From the NCBI GenBank assembly GCA_017541665.1, contig JAFXYP010000072.1, positions 1 through 50,748 of the forward strand: a stretch of DNA of 50,748 bases. Reading direction: 5' to 3'. Every line of letters begins with the position of its first letter. Position 1 is the stretch's first letter. Positions 24,919 to 34,329 of the stretch are shown in pieces. The position numbers were made by a program, and so were the translations under genes. Source of the DNA: Lentisphaeria bacterium. GTDB lineage: Bacteria; Verrucomicrobiota; Lentisphaeria; Victivallales; UBA1829. The notes below the pieces were generated by a model. That model worked only from the letters and a program-made list of their open reading frames with translations, did not search any database and was not told the DNA's origin.

Positions 24919-26508
24919 ATGCCGCAACTGCTGTCCGTCGTGATCCCGGTCTTCAACGAAGAGAAGACCGTCGTGTCCATGCTCGACCGCGTGGCGGATG
25001 TGCAGACGCAGGACCTGGAGCTGGAACTCGTGATCGTGAACGACGGCTCCACGGACGCGTCTCCCGAACTCATTCACGAGTGGATTCAGGCGCATCCCGG
25101 TGTGCAGGCCGTCTGCATCGACAAGGAGAACGGCGGAAAAGGGTCCGCCGTAAGGCGCGCGATCCCCGTTACGACGGGCGAGGCGGTCATCATCCAGGAT
25201 GCCGACCTGGAGTACGACCCGCGCGACTACGCCGTCTGCGCCGCCCCGATCTTCAACGGCGAATGCGAGGTGGTATACGGTTCGCGCGAGGAAAGCAACC
25301 GCAACCGCATCTACTCGTCGCCTGGTTTTTACCTCGGCGCGCTCAGCCTGACGTTCCTGATCGACCTGATGTTCAACGCGAACCTCACGGACGAAGCCAC
25401 GTGCTACAAGACGTTCCGCGGGTGCCTTCTTCGGGCGCTGGCGGAAGACCTGGAGGGCGACGGGTTCGAGTGGGAACCGGAGATCACGGCGAAACTCCTG
25501 CGCCTCGGCATTCACCCGTACGAGGTGCCGATCTCCTACTGCCCGCGCAAACCGTCGGAGGGCAAGAAGATCCGGTTCCGCGATGGCCTGCTGTCGATCT
25601 GGACCGCCTATGAATGGCGGTTCCGCAGCGTGCGGCCGATCCAGAAACGCGTCGCCTCGCTCTCCGACGTCGACGAGGTCCATGTCCGACATGTGAAATA
25701 CGCACAGGGCGCATTCCTGCTGACCATGCTGCTGGCGGCCGTCCGGGTCGGGGAATTCGATCCGTCCCGCATCGGGTATGTCATGGCGGCCGGCCTGGTC
25801 TATCTGGCTGCCCGCCTGTACCAGCCGTGGAAAATGGCGTTTCTCTGGAGCGTGCTGACCACCGTCATGCTCGATCTCTTCCTGCCCGCGGCGTCCGAAG
25901 GTCTGATCCGCACGATCATGTCGGGCAGCTCGGAGGCGATGATCGGCGGATTGAACCTGGCGGTGTACCGCGGGCTCAGGCTGGATATGTTTTTCCCGTA
26001 CGTCGATCCGGCGTCGCTTGTGCTGGCCGGGTTCTGCCTGCAGATGTTTTTCTATCTCAAGTTCGCTGCGTGCGGATTCGTGATGTTCTTTGCGATGGCG
26101 GTTTTTTTCTGCTGGGCGACGGCGCTGCTCATGCCGTTGAACATCTGGTGGATGGTCCCGGCCCTGGCGGGACTGCTGCTCCAGCGGGGAAACAAATTCC
26201 GCGCAATGGGCGTGGTTTTCGCCGTGGTCCTGCTGCTGTGCCTGCTCCCGGCCATTGGCTGGCTGGACTGGTCCCCGTTCGTCCCCGCGGCCTGCACGAA
26301 CTGGACGCGTCTGATGATGTGGTGCGCCGCCCCGCTTGCCGTGTTTGCCGCGGCGCCCGTGCTGTCCCTGCTGAAACTGAAATCCCGCCGTCTGCTGCCG
26401 TGGACGCTGTTCCTGGGATTCCTGCCGTATTTTGCCGTCTGTCCCCCGTTCCTGTTTCCGTTCCTGGCGGCGTTCCGGGCGACGCCGTCCAGTTTCAAGC
26501 GGATGTGA
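24919..26508 (+). CDS. Family 2 glycosyltransferase with a multi-helix membrane domain
   Basis: The first 240 residues are a GT2 domain of the dolichol/polyprenyl-phosphate sugar transferase type: SVVIPVFNEEKTV, VIVNDGSTDAS, the GKGSAVRRA motif, and the metal-binding DADLEYDP. The next stretch (about 268-520) contains about nine hydrophobic helices without a recognised family signature. Related proteins load a sugar from a nucleotide donor onto a polyprenyl-phosphate carrier at the inner face of the membrane for use outside. Whether the membrane part only anchors or also flips the product is unknown. It sits behind argS in the same likely operon, which is not informative about its pathway; lpxA comes next but has its own promoter. 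Confidence 0.85.
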   Translation: MPQLLSVVIPVFNEEKTVVSMLDRVADVQTQDLELELVIVNDGSTDASPELIHEWIQAHPGVQAVCIDKENGGKGSAVRRAIPVTTGEAVIIQDADLEYDPRDYAVCAAPIFNGECEVVYGSREESNRNRIYSSPGFYLGALSLTFLIDLMFNANLTDEATCYKTFRGCLLRALAEDLEGDGFEWEPEITAKLLRLGIHPYEVPISYCPRKPSEGKKIRFRDGLLSIWTAYEWRFRSVRPIQKRVASLSDVDEVHVRHVKYAQGAFLLTMLLAAVRVGEFDPSRIGYVMAAGLVYLAARLYQPWKMAFLWSVLTTVMLDLFLPAASEGLIRTIMSGSSEAMIGGLNLAVYRGLRLDMFFPYVDPASLVLAGFCLQMFFYLKFAACGFVMFFAMAVFFCWATALLMPLNIWWMVPALAGLLLQRGNKFRAMGVVFAVVLLLCLLPAIGWLDWSPFVPAACTNWTRLMMWCAAPLAVFAAAPVLSLLKLKSRRLLPWTLFLGFLPYFAVCPPFLFPFLAAFRATPSSFKRM

Positions 26509-26588
26509 ATTCCGCGCTGTTTTCGCGGTCCGGCCGCATCCGTGCCGCGTGAAAAAAGATTTTTTGCTTTAAATATTAAGAAACGCGC

Positions 26589-26617
26589 TTGATAAGCCGG
26601 GTGCGGCGGGGTATATT
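26589..26617 (+). promoter_or_regulatory. Promoter of lpxA and the genes behind it
   Basis: TTGATA (26589-26594), 17 bases, TATATT (26612-26617), with AAAAAAGATTTTTT upstream (about 26552-26566). The start is expected near 26624. Confidence 0.82.
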
Positions 26618-26655
26618 AAGGGAACGACTTTTTCAGGAACCCGAAAGGACTTGTT

Positions 26656-27498
26656 ATGATTCACCCAACCGCGATCGTATCTCCCGACGCCCAGATCGGC
26701 AAGAATGTCGAGATCGGGCCTTATGCCGTCATCGAAGACAACGTGAAGATCGGTGACAACTGCTATATCGACGCCCACGTCAAGATCTGCCGCTATACCA
26801 CCATCGGCTCGGACTGCTGCATCTATTACAACGCCCTCGTCGGCGCTGAGCCGCAGGACCACCGTTTCTACCGCGGCCTGATCTCCTTCTGCGAGATCGG
26901 GCACCATACGGTCATCCGCGAATTCGTCACGATCCACCGGCCCCCGTTCGAACAGCTGAAGACCATCGTCGGCAACTACGTGCTGCTGATGGCGTTCGTG
27001 CATGTGGCGCATGACGTGGTGATCGGCGACCATGTGACCATCGCGAACCACACCTCGCTTTCCGGGCACGTGCATGTCGGCGACGGCGCGGTCATGAGCG
27101 GATTCGCCCTGATCCACCAGTTCTGCCGCATCGGCGCGCTGGCGATGATCGGGCCGACCTGCCTGATCGGCCAGGATGTGCCGCCATTCTGCATGCTCCG
27201 CGAAACGAACTACATTTGCGGCCCGAACACGATCGGCCTGCGCCGCGCGAACCTCGGTTCGGACACCCGCATGGCGATCCGCCGCGCGATCAAGACGTTC
27301 TTCTTCGAAGGCCTGAACAGCCCGCACGCGCTGGAGCAGATCGAGAAAACGATCCCGAACTGCCCGGAGGTCGAGCTGTTCGTGAACTTCATCAAGCAGT
27401 CGAACCGCGGCATCATGCCCGGCAACCCGAGGTATACCGGCGTGAACGACGACGTGCGCGACGCCCTCGAATCCGGAGCCACGGCCCCGCGCGGCTGA
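26656..27498 (+). CDS. lpxA: UDP-N-acetylglucosamine acyltransferase LpxA
   Basis: LpxA adds a hydroxyacyl chain to UDP-GlcNAc, the first step of lipid A synthesis. The 280-residue protein has hexapeptide repeats forming a left-handed beta helix (for example IGKNVEIGPYAVIEDNVKIG) and the catalytic histidine in FVHVAHDVVIGD, matching His125 of E. coli; HQFC and QDVPP are also conserved. The C-terminal helical part is present (ELFVNFIKQSNRGI). The usual VTIHRGT reads VTIHRPP. AAAGGA precedes the ATG. The gene is not next to lpxD or fabZ; it heads a unit with a lipoprotein, a debranching enzyme, lepA and lepB. Its presence implies an outer membrane with lipid A. Confidence 0.93.
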   Translation: MIHPTAIVSPDAQIGKNVEIGPYAVIEDNVKIGDNCYIDAHVKICRYTTIGSDCCIYYNALVGAEPQDHRFYRGLISFCEIGHHTVIREFVTIHRPPFEQLKTIVGNYVLLMAFVHVAHDVVIGDHVTIANHTSLSGHVHVGDGAVMSGFALIHQFCRIGALAMIGPTCLIGQDVPPFCMLRETNYICGPNTIGLRRANLGSDTRMAIRRAIKTFFFEGLNSPHALEQIEKTIPNCPEVELFVNFIKQSNRGIMPGNPRYTGVNDDVRDALESGATAPRG

Positions 27499-27572
27499 CC
27501 CGCCCGGAACCATGCAGACGGTTCTCTGCCGCACGGAAAAGGCGCGCGGAAACCGCAGAAAGCGACCGGCAA

Positions 27573-28160
27573 ATGAAGAAAACAACGAGAATCCTGTTCG
27601 CCTTGGCTGCGCTCCTGTTCCTGGGCGCGTGTTCCGCCGAACCTGCCGCGCAGCATGATTTCGACGAGTCCCGCTATTTCCAGCCGATCACGGCGAAGAT
27701 GTCGCTGGAGCACGGCTATCTGCGCCTCGACTATACGCTCGGCGTGCCGAACCAGTCCATGACGTTCCTGCTGAAAAACCAGGACGTTTCGGTCGTCACC
27801 GTGAACGAATGGTACATGAACGAGACCGACAACATCCGCCTGTACTACGCCTTCTGCGAACCGGGCAAGTCCGACGGGATCCGCGAAGAGGACTGGAAGC
27901 TCGCCTGGCCCGACATCAAGCCCGGCGAAGAGTCCTCCCGGAAATCCCGCCCGCGCCGTTCCTCGCTCGTCCTTCAGCCGAACAACAGTACGCTGATCGA
28001 CGTGCCGCTGACGTTCCTGGAGCACGCCGAGCCGCCCCGGCGCCGCGCCCGCTACACCGTTGCGCTCTATGCCCAGATCGCGCTGAACACGCTCCAGACG
28101 AAATCCGAAGTGTTCGAGATACCCGTTTCTCCGAAGACGAAGGACGTCGAAATCGAATGA
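27573..28160 (+). CDS. Small predicted lipoprotein of unknown function
   Basis: A 195-residue protein whose start (ATG at 27573) gives a clear type II signal: MKKTTRILFALAALLF followed by the lipobox LGAC, so the cysteine at about residue 20 should be lipidated. The frame extends further upstream but overlaps lpxA, and the signal peptide decides the start. The mature part is predicted beta-rich (LEHGYLRLDYTLGV, RYTVALYAQIALNTL) and I recognise no family. It begins 74 bases after lpxA and ends 34 bases before the debranching enzyme, so co-transcription is likely. The ribosome binding site is weak. Confidence 0.78.
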   Translation: MKKTTRILFALAALLFLGACSAEPAAQHDFDESRYFQPITAKMSLEHGYLRLDYTLGVPNQSMTFLLKNQDVSVVTVNEWYMNETDNIRLYYAFCEPGKSDGIREEDWKLAWPDIKPGEESSRKSRPRRSSLVLQPNNSTLIDVPLTFLEHAEPPRRRARYTVALYAQIALNTLQTKSEVFEIPVSPKTKDVEIE

Positions 28161-28194
28161 CACGCCGCCCGGCGGCATAACGAAGGATTCGAGC

Positions 28195-31100
28195 ATGCCT
28201 GAACTGACGCAACATCCCGATGCCGGAATACACCTGCAGCGGTTCTGCGGGGATACCATTGAATTTACGCTCGCCGGCTCCGAGCCGCTGAACGGACGAG
28301 CCTTCCTCTGCACCAATATCGGCAATGCCGCCATCCACCGGGACGAGATCATTCTACGGGCCGAGCGGCGGCTGAATCCGATCGGGCAGGACTGGAACAA
28401 TATCCCGATGCAGCGGATCGACGAATATACGTTCCGCGTGCGCCTGGCGCTGTCCGAGGTCGGCCATTTCGAGTGCAAATGCGGCTTCGTGGACGGCGAA
28501 GGCAACACGGCGTGGGTCAAGGGCGACAATCTGCACCTGAACGTGATCTCCGCCGCCTATTGCGCTTCGAACACCATCTACTGCGCCTTCGTCCGCCAGT
28601 TCGGCGCGAACAAGGCGCGTCCCGCGTCCGCCCTGCCGCCCGGCGTGACGCCCGAGGGCATCGGCGTGCTCGATGACGCCGGATACTCCGTGATCCCGTG
28701 CGGCGGGACGTTCCGCGGCCTCATCCGCGAGCTTGACCACATCGTCAACCGCCTCAAATGCCGCATCATCCACCTGCTTCCGATCAATCCCGTGCCCACC
28801 ACTTACGCCCGCATGGGCAGGTTCGGCAGCCCCTATGCCTCGCAGGACTTCACCGCGGTCGACCCCGCCCTGGCGGAGTTCGACACGAAGGCCTCCCCGC
28901 TGGAGCAGTTCTTCGAGCTGGTCGACGCCGTCCACCGCAGGAATGCCTGCATCTTCCTCGACATCGCTATCAACCACACCGGCTGGGCGTCGAAGCTCCA
29001 GGAGGAGCATCCCGACTGGTTCGTGCGGCGGGACGACGGCACGTTCGTCTCCCCGGGCGCCTGGGGTGTCACTTGGGGCGACCTGATCGAGCTCGACCAT
29101 AAGAATCCGCCCCTCTGGAAGTATCTGGCAGACGTCTTCCTGACCTGGTGCCGCCGCGGCGTCGACGGATTCCGCTGCGACGCCGGCTACATGATCCCGG
29201 AGTCCGCCTGGGAATACATCATCGCCATGGTGCGCCGCGAATTCCCGGACACCGTCTTCCTGCTGGAAGGACTCGGCGGCGCACTGGAGGTCACGCAGGC
29301 CCTGCTGGACCGCGCGAACATGGACTGGGCGTATTCCGAACTCTTCCAGAATTACTCGCGCCAGCAGATCGAAGGCTACCTGAACTACGCCTGGAACGAA
29401 TCCTGCTCGAACGGACTCATGGTCCATTATGCCGAGACGCACGACAACAACCGTCTGGCCGCGTCCGGCGAACGCTATGCGATGCTTCGCACGGCGCTGA
29501 GCGCGATGGCGTCTTCCTGCGGCGCGTTCGGATTCACCAACGGCGTGGAGTGGTTCGCGAAGGAGAAGGTCGACGTCCATCAGGACAGCGCGCTGAACTG
29601 GGGCGCGTCCCCGAACCAGATCTCCTTCATCGCCCGCCTCAACACCATCCTCGCCCTGCATCCGGCGTTCTTCAACGGCGCATTCGTGAAGTGCATCGAC
29701 TCCGGTTCCCCGGACGGTGTGGTCGTCATCCGGACCAACCGCGAGGTGGAGCATTTCATCATCGCCGCCATGAACCTGGACTGCAACCGCACCACGACCG
29801 TGGAATGGAACATCAGCTATGCCACGTTCACGAAGGAGAAGATGTACGACCTCGTCTCCGGCCGCCGCATGGATATCCTGTTCCTCCACGGCTGCAAATG
29901 CAGCCTGACGCTTTCCCCCGGCCAGGTCGTCTGCCTGACCCCGGAGCCGGACTGGCTGCCGAAAGTCGACGAAGCCGCCGCAGGGGGACGCCTGAAATAC
30001 GACCATCTCGAGGAACAGCAGGCGGCCTCGCTCGTGCTCCGGGCTCTGACCGCCAAACGCGGCACCCCGGTCCTCTCCGACGACGATATCCACGCGCTGA
30101 CGCGCCGCCTCCGCGAGTCTCCCGAAGGCTTCCTGCAGGACCTTTTCGACGACCGGGCGGACATCCCCTACATCGTCTGGAAATGGCCGGCGGACCTCCA
30201 TCGCGAAGTCATCGTCGCGCCGGGACGTTCGATCCTGGTGTCCGCGCCGGTGCGCTTCCGGTTCTTCATCGTCCGCGGCGACGGACGCGTGGTCGCCACG
30301 GCCCGCTCGATCTCCTGTGAGGACGGCCGTTTCGTCTCCATCGTGCCGCCGCTGCCCGTGCCGGACAAGCCGACCGAACTGAAAGTGTCCGTCTTCGTGT
30401 CCGAGGGCGACGAACTCCGCCGCGACAACGCGGTCCTGATGCTCCTGCCGGCCGACGTCGACAAGGCCGTCGTCTCCCTTATGCGCGACGAGTTCTTCCT
30501 GCGCGGACGGACCTTCCTCCAGACGAACGGACGGGGCGCCGCGGTCCATGTGTGCATGGAGAGCGGACGCCTGCTCAGCCGTTACGATGCGATCCTGCTG
30601 GCGAACCTTCACCCGGAAATCCCCGTCGACCGCCACATCATCTGGCGGCGTCTCCGCCTCTGGATGATCTGCCGCGCCAGACGCCAGGCGATCACCACCG
30701 AAATGATCGACCGTTTCCATATCGCGTCCGACGGCAGCGCGGTGTGGTATTTCAAGGTCCCGGTCGGAAACGCCCGCGTGGTCGGGCTTATGCTCCGGCT
30801 TTCCATGATCCCGGACCGCAACGCCGTCCGCGCGTCGTTCCATCGTTACGCTTTCGCGGAGGTCGACGGGACCATCGCCGACACCGAGCCGGTCCGGCTG
30901 CTTATCAGCCCCGACCTGGAGGACCGCAATTTCCATTGCCTGACCAAGGCTTCCGAAGGGCCGCAGGACGCGTTCCCCGCCGCCGTCACCGAGTCCCCGC
31001 GCGGATTCGTGTTCAAGCCCGCCCCCGACCGCATCTTCCGCATGATCGTTTCCGGCGGCACGTTCCGCCGCTCCGACGAATGGTCGTACATGAACTACCA

Positions 31101-32508
31101 GGAGAACGAGGCGGAACGCGGCCTCGATCCGAACTGCGACCTGTACAGCCCCGGTTATTTCAAATGCGAACTGAGCGGCAATGACACGATTCACCTCATC
31201 GGCCAGGTCATGGTCGGCGAGGACGAACCGAAGATCCCGCCCGCGCCGGAGGAGAAGCCGTGCTACGACCCGATGACCGACGACCTGCAGACCGTAATGC
31301 TGAACAGTCTGCGGGCGTTCGTCGTGAAGCGCGGCGGACTGAAAACCGTGATCGCCGGGTATCCGTGGTTCCTGGACTGGGGCCGCGACACGCTCATTTT
31401 CGTGCGCGGGCTCATGACCGAACCGGTGTTCCATGAAGATGTCAAGCAGATCCTGCTCCAGTTCGCCTCGCTGGCGAAGGACGGGACCATCTGCAACATG
31501 ATCGCCGGGACCGACACCGGGAACCGCGACACCTCGGATGCCCCTCTGTGGCTTTTCATCGGCGTGCGCGACATGTGCGCCGCGCTCGGCAGCCGCGCGT
31601 TTCTGAAGACCCCGGTCAAGGACCGCGGAACCCTGCTGGACGTCCTCGTGGAATTGGCGGAGGGGCTGGTCAAAGGGACGCCGAACGGCATCGTGTGCGA
31701 TGCGGAAAGCGGCCTCATCTTCAGCCCGGCGCATTTCACCTGGATGGATACGAACTACCCCGCCGGGACGCCCCGCGAAGGTTATCCGGTCGAGATCCAG
31801 GCTCTCTGGTACGCTTCCCTGCGGTTCCTGGCGGATTCGCTCCCGGAAGAGAAGGGCGCCCGCTGGGCTGAGCTCGCCGCCCGCGTCAGGGAATCATTCC
31901 TGCGGCTCTTCCCGCTGCCGGAGGAGGGCTACCTCTCCGACTGCCTCCACTGCGCGCCCGGGACCCCGGCGTCGAAGGCGGAACCGGACGACCATCTCCG
32001 CCCGAACCAGCTGCTGGCGATCACGCTGGGACTGGTCGAGGATACCGCGCTGCGGCGTTCCATCCTGCTCAATACCTCCGAACTTCTCGTGCCCGGCGGC
32101 ATCCGCAGCCTGGCGGACCGCCCCGTCAAATACCCGCTTCCCGTTTACGGTGCGGACGGCGCCCTGCTGAACGACCCGCAGTACCCGTACCAGGGGCATT
32201 ACTGCGGCGACGAGGACACCCGGCGCAAGGTGGCGTACCACAACGGCACCGCCTGGACCTGGCAGATGCCGCTCTTCCCCGAGGCGTACTACATCACGCA
32301 CGGCGCGTTCGGGCGCGCCACTGCCGTGAGCCTGCTTTCCTCCATGTCGGTCCAGCTCGACAACGGCTGCATCATGCATATGCCGGAAATCCTCGACGGG
32401 GACTGGCCCCACAAGCCGCGCGGCTGCGATGCTCAGGCGTGGGGGCTCTCCGAATACTACCGCGTCTGGAAACTCCTTCACCCCGCTTCAAAATCCATCG
32501 GAAAATGA
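28195..32508 (+). CDS. Bifunctional glycogen debranching enzyme (GH13 glucanotransferase plus GH133 amylo-1,6-glucosidase)
   Basis: At 1437 residues this resembles the eukaryotic AGL layout. The N-terminal region (about 1-125) is a beta domain. The GH13 part (about 125-620) has region I FLDIAINHTG, region II GFRCDAGY with nucleophile D329, region III LLEGLGG with acid/base E358, and region IV AETHDNN with D417. A central linker domain (about 620-1010) follows. The C-terminal part (about 1020-1437) is an (alpha/alpha)6 amylo-1,6-glucosidase with GYPWFLDWGRDTL (from 1055), NRDTSDAPLW and a TPNGIVCDAESGLIFS segment. It would move short branches from glycogen and then release the branch glucose. 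No signal peptide is seen, so it is cytoplasmic. lepA begins 4 bases after the stop. Confidence 0.92.
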   Translation: MPELTQHPDAGIHLQRFCGDTIEFTLAGSEPLNGRAFLCTNIGNAAIHRDEIILRAERRLNPIGQDWNNIPMQRIDEYTFRVRLALSEVGHFECKCGFVDGEGNTAWVKGDNLHLNVISAAYCASNTIYCAFVRQFGANKARPASALPPGVTPEGIGVLDDAGYSVIPCGGTFRGLIRELDHIVNRLKCRIIHLLPINPVPTTYARMGRFGSPYASQDFTAVDPALAEFDTKASPLEQFFELVDAVHRRNACIFLDIAINHTGWASKLQEEHPDWFVRRDDGTFVSPGAWGVTWGDLIELDHKNPPLWKYLADVFLTWCRRGVDGFRCDAGYMIPESAWEYIIAMVRREFPDTVFLLEGLGGALEVTQALLDRANMDWAYSELFQNYSRQQIEGYLNYAWNESCSNGLMVHYAETHDNNRLAASGERYAMLRTALSAMASSCGAFGFTNGVEWFAKEKVDVHQDSALNWGASPNQISFIARLNTILALHPAFFNGAFVKCIDSGSPDGVVVIRTNREVEHFIIAAMNLDCNRTTTVEWNISYATFTKEKMYDLVSGRRMDILFLHGCKCSLTLSPGQVVCLTPEPDWLPKVDEAAAGGRLKYDHLEEQQAASLVLRALTAKRGTPVLSDDDIHALTRRLRESPEGFLQDLFDDRADIPYIVWKWPADLHREVIVAPGRSILVSAPVRFRFFIVRGDGRVVATARSISCEDGRFVSIVPPLPVPDKPTELKVSVFVSEGDELRRDNAVLMLLPADVDKAVVSLMRDEFFLRGRTFLQTNGRGAAVHVCMESGRLLSRYDAILLANLHPEIPVDRHIIWRRLRLWMICRARRQAITTEMIDRFHIASDGSAVWYFKVPVGNARVVGLMLRLSMIPDRNAVRASFHRYAFAEVDGTIADTEPVRLLISPDLEDRNFHCLTKASEGPQDAFPAAVTESPRGFVFKPAPDRIFRMIVSGGTFRRSDEWSYMNYQENEAERGLDPNCDLYSPGYFKCELSGNDTIHLIGQVMVGEDEPKIPPAPEEKPCYDPMTDDLQTVMLNSLRAFVVKRGGLKTVIAGYPWFLDWGRDTLIFVRGLMTEPVFHEDVKQILLQFASLAKDGTICNMIAGTDTGNRDTSDAPLWLFIGVRDMCAALGSRAFLKTPVKDRGTLLDVLVELAEGLVKGTPNGIVCDAESGLIFSPAHFTWMDTNYPAGTPREGYPVEIQALWYASLRFLADSLPEEKGARWAELAARVRESFLRLFPLPEEGYLSDCLHCAPGTPASKAEPDDHLRPNQLLAITLGLVEDTALRRSILLNTSELLVPGGIRSLADRPVKYPLPVYGADGALLNDPQYPYQGHYCGDEDTRRKVAYHNGTAWTWQMPLFPEAYYITHGAFGRATAVSLLSSMSVQLDNGCIMHMPEILDGDWPHKPRGCDAQAWGLSEYYRVWKLLHPASKSIGK

Positions 32509-32512
32509 CCCC

Positions 32513-34321
32513 ATGAACGACCTGACCCGCATCCGCAATTTCTCCATCATCGCACATATCGACCACGGGAAGTCGACGCTCGCCGACCGCATGCTCGAGA
32601 TCACCCACACGGTCGAAAAACGCGACCTCGTCCACGCCCAGCTCCTGGACGCCATGGACCTGGAGCAGGAGCGCGGGATCACCATCAAGTCGCACCCCGT
32701 GCGCATGCTCTTCACCGCATCCGACGGGCTCGAATACGAGCTGAACCTCATCGACACTCCCGGCCACGTGGATTTCTCCTACGAAGTCAGCCGTTCGCTC
32801 GCCGCATGCGAAGGCGCCATCCTGGTCCTCGACGCCACGCAGGGCGTCCAGGCGCAGACCGTCGCGAACGTGAACCTTGCCATGCGCCACAACCTTTTCA
32901 TCATCCCGATCATCAACAAGATCGACCTGGCTGCCGCCGACCTGCCGCTGTGCTACAACCAGCTGGAGGAGATCCTGGCGATCCCGCGCGAGGAGGTCCT
33001 GCTGGTGTCCGCCAAGGAGGGGACCGGCGTGCCGGAGCTCCTCGAGGCCATCGTGCAGCGCGTGCCGCCGCCGAAGAAACCGGCGGAACCCGGCGCCGCG
33101 GCGCTGATCTTCGACTCCATCTACGACGCTTACCGCGGCGTGGTGACGTATGTCCGCATGTTCAACGGCAGCCTGTCGCGCGGAAGCCGCCTCAAGATGT
33201 TCAGCACCGGGCTCGAGAGCGAGATCAAGGAGGTCGGCGTCTTCACACCCGAGATGAAGCCCATGAAGGAGCTCGAGGCCGGGGACGTCGGGTACATCAT
33301 CCCGAACCTCAAGTCCCCCGCCGACGCGAAAATGGGCGACACGATCACCGACGCCGCCGCGCCGTGCGCCGCGCCTCTGCCGGGGTTCCAGGACGTAAAG
33401 CCGATGGTCTTCAGCGGCATCTACCCCATCGACACCGCCGACTACGAACAGCTCAAGTTCAGCATGGCCAAGCTCCAGCTGAACGACCCGGCGTTCCACT
33501 ACCAGTCCGAGACCTCCGCCGCCCTCGGGTTCGGATTCCGCTGCGGTTTCCTCGGACTCCTCCACATGGAGATCGTGCAGGAACGCCTCCGCCGCGAGTA
33601 CAACATGGACATCATCGCCACATATCCGAGCGTGATCTACCACGTGTACCTGCGCAACGGCGAGATGCTGAAGATCGACAATCCGGTGCATCTGCCCGAC
33701 CCGTCCGAGATCGACCATATCGAGGAACCGCTCATCAATGCGCACATCATGTCCCCCACCGACTACATAGGCGACATCATGAACCTGGTGATGAACAAGC
33801 GCGGCATCTGCACCAACACCGAGAGCATCGACGCAAGCCACGTGATGCTCACAGCCTGCATCCCCATGCACGAGATCCTGATCGACTTCCACGACCGGCT
33901 CAAATCCATTACGCGCGGATACGGCAGCCTCGACTACGAACCCGCCGGATGGCAGACCGAAAAGCTCGTGAAGCTCGACATCCTCGTGAACGGCGAGCCG
34001 GTCGATGCCTTCGCCAGCATCGTCCACTCCGACCATGCCTATGCACGGGGCAGGGAGATCGCCGAACGCCTCGCCGAGGTCATCCCGCCGCAGATGTTCC
34101 AGATCGCCATCCAGGCCGCCGTCGGCGGCAAGGTCATCGCCCGCGAGACCGTCCGCCAGCTGAGGAAGAACGTGCTGGCGAAATGCTACGGCGGCGACAT
34201 CACCCGCAAGCGCAAGCTGCTGGAGAAACAGAAGGAAGGCAAGAAGCGCATGAAGCAGATCGGCCGCGTCAACATCCCGCAGGAGGCGTTCATCGCCGTT
34301 CTGAAGAACAACGAGCAGTGA
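32513..34321 (+). CDS. lepA: Elongation factor 4 (LepA)
   Basis: LepA is a ribosome-dependent GTPase related to EF-G, linked to back-translocation or ribosome biogenesis. The G domain has G1 AHIDHGKST, G3 DTPGH and G4 NKID. The effector region contains ERGITIKSH, and the LepA-specific C-terminal domain ends in KKNVLAKCYGGDITRKRKLLEKQK. Length is 602 residues, as usual. The ATG at 32513 was chosen over the upstream frame because the conserved MNDLTRIRNFSIIAHIDHG starts there. The gap to lepB is 8 bases, an ancient pairing (lepA-lepB) seen in many bacteria. Confidence 0.98.
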   Translation: MNDLTRIRNFSIIAHIDHGKSTLADRMLEITHTVEKRDLVHAQLLDAMDLEQERGITIKSHPVRMLFTASDGLEYELNLIDTPGHVDFSYEVSRSLAACEGAILVLDATQGVQAQTVANVNLAMRHNLFIIPIINKIDLAAADLPLCYNQLEEILAIPREEVLLVSAKEGTGVPELLEAIVQRVPPPKKPAEPGAAALIFDSIYDAYRGVVTYVRMFNGSLSRGSRLKMFSTGLESEIKEVGVFTPEMKPMKELEAGDVGYIIPNLKSPADAKMGDTITDAAAPCAAPLPGFQDVKPMVFSGIYPIDTADYEQLKFSMAKLQLNDPAFHYQSETSAALGFGFRCGFLGLLHMEIVQERLRREYNMDIIATYPSVIYHVYLRNGEMLKIDNPVHLPDPSEIDHIEEPLINAHIMSPTDYIGDIMNLVMNKRGICTNTESIDASHVMLTACIPMHEILIDFHDRLKSITRGYGSLDYEPAGWQTEKLVKLDILVNGEPVDAFASIVHSDHAYARGREIAERLAEVIPPQMFQIAIQAAVGGKVIARETVRQLRKNVLAKCYGGDITRKRKLLEKQKEGKKRMKQIGRVNIPQEAFIAVLKNNEQ

Positions 34322-34329
34322 GGCGGTCC

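Noticed and set aside
19687..25692. A very long open frame on the minus strand opposite the fusion gene, manA-like gene, argS and the glycosyltransferase.
   Set aside because: It mirrors the third-position G/C bias of the real genes, has low-complexity His/Asp/Val/Arg composition and no recognisable domain. The same holds for the long antisense frames opposite nifJ, pheT, clpX and ileS.
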